DNA of 5,555 nt from JAWXCM01 sp034408745 (lineage in GTDB: Bacteria > Acidobacteriota > Terriglobia > Bryobacterales > Bryobacteraceae). The notes below the pieces were generated by a model. It saw only the letters and a list, made by a program, of their open reading frames with translations, ran no database searches and was not told the origin of the DNA. The DNA lies in the NCBI GenBank assembly GCA_034408745.1, contig JAWXCM010000429.1, positions 1 through 5,555 on the forward strand, given 5' to 3'. A program made the position numbers and the translations under genes. Positions 5,554 to 5,555 of the stretch are shown here, one piece after another. Within the stretch, counting starts at the first letter, position 1. Every line of letters begins with the position of its first letter.

Positions 5554-5555
5554 CA

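Noticed and set aside
5405..5555. A + strand gene starting at GTG 5420 and leaving the window
   Set aside because: It is open with good codon composition but has no ribosome binding site, and the opposite strand is equally good and has an operon-like overlap. Unresolved, so not listed as a separate feature.
1..5555. tRNA, rRNA, CRISPR array or phage attachment site
   Set aside because: No cloverleaf-like segment, no regularly spaced direct repeats and no tRNA-end duplication were seen on reading both strands.

Overview
The window looks like an accessory, partly eroded stretch of a high-GC actinobacterial (Actinomycetota) chromosome. The signs are high GC, GTG starts, ATGA/GTGA gene overlaps and two transposase families (ISAzo13, IS481) that are common there. 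No gene identifies the genus.

Positions 1-2327 (+ strand) hold the most interesting part: a tightly packed, probably translationally coupled trio. An unrecognised protein open to the left edge ends in an ATGA overlap with a cis-prenyltransferase (UppS family, isoprenyl diphosphate synthase). That gene ends in a second ATGA overlap with a trans-polyprenyl diphosphate synthase carrying both DDxxD motifs. The pair could build Z- and E-configured prenyl diphosphates from the same C5 units, as lipid carriers or as precursors of a specialised terpenoid. No terpene cyclase or other tailoring enzyme is visible in the window.

Positions 2327-3578 are a complete ISAzo13-family insertion sequence with one transposase gene on the - strand. 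Its 28-bp imperfect terminal inverted repeats are flanked by a TA repeat. It landed exactly in the stop codon of the polyprenyl synthase: removing the element and one TA restores TAA in place of the present TAG, so the enzyme was not truncated.

Positions 3579-3704 hold a short coding-like fragment, possibly a frameshifted gene downstream of the membrane protein gene and cut by the IS. Positions 3701-4657 (- strand) encode a 318-residue multi-pass membrane protein with a good ribosome binding site. It converges on the prenyl operon, with the IS between them.

Positions 4658-5170 contain the upstream region of the membrane gene and a decayed IS481-family transposase remnant. Its DDE core is recognisable but spread over three reading frames by two apparent single-base deletions. 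From 5186 to the right edge there are only weak coding candidates. Two - strand frames joined by a GTGA overlap are the best reading, but the last ~145 bases are equally open on the + strand. Codon composition there becomes much more GC-rich, which may mark the edge of the eroded accessory segment.
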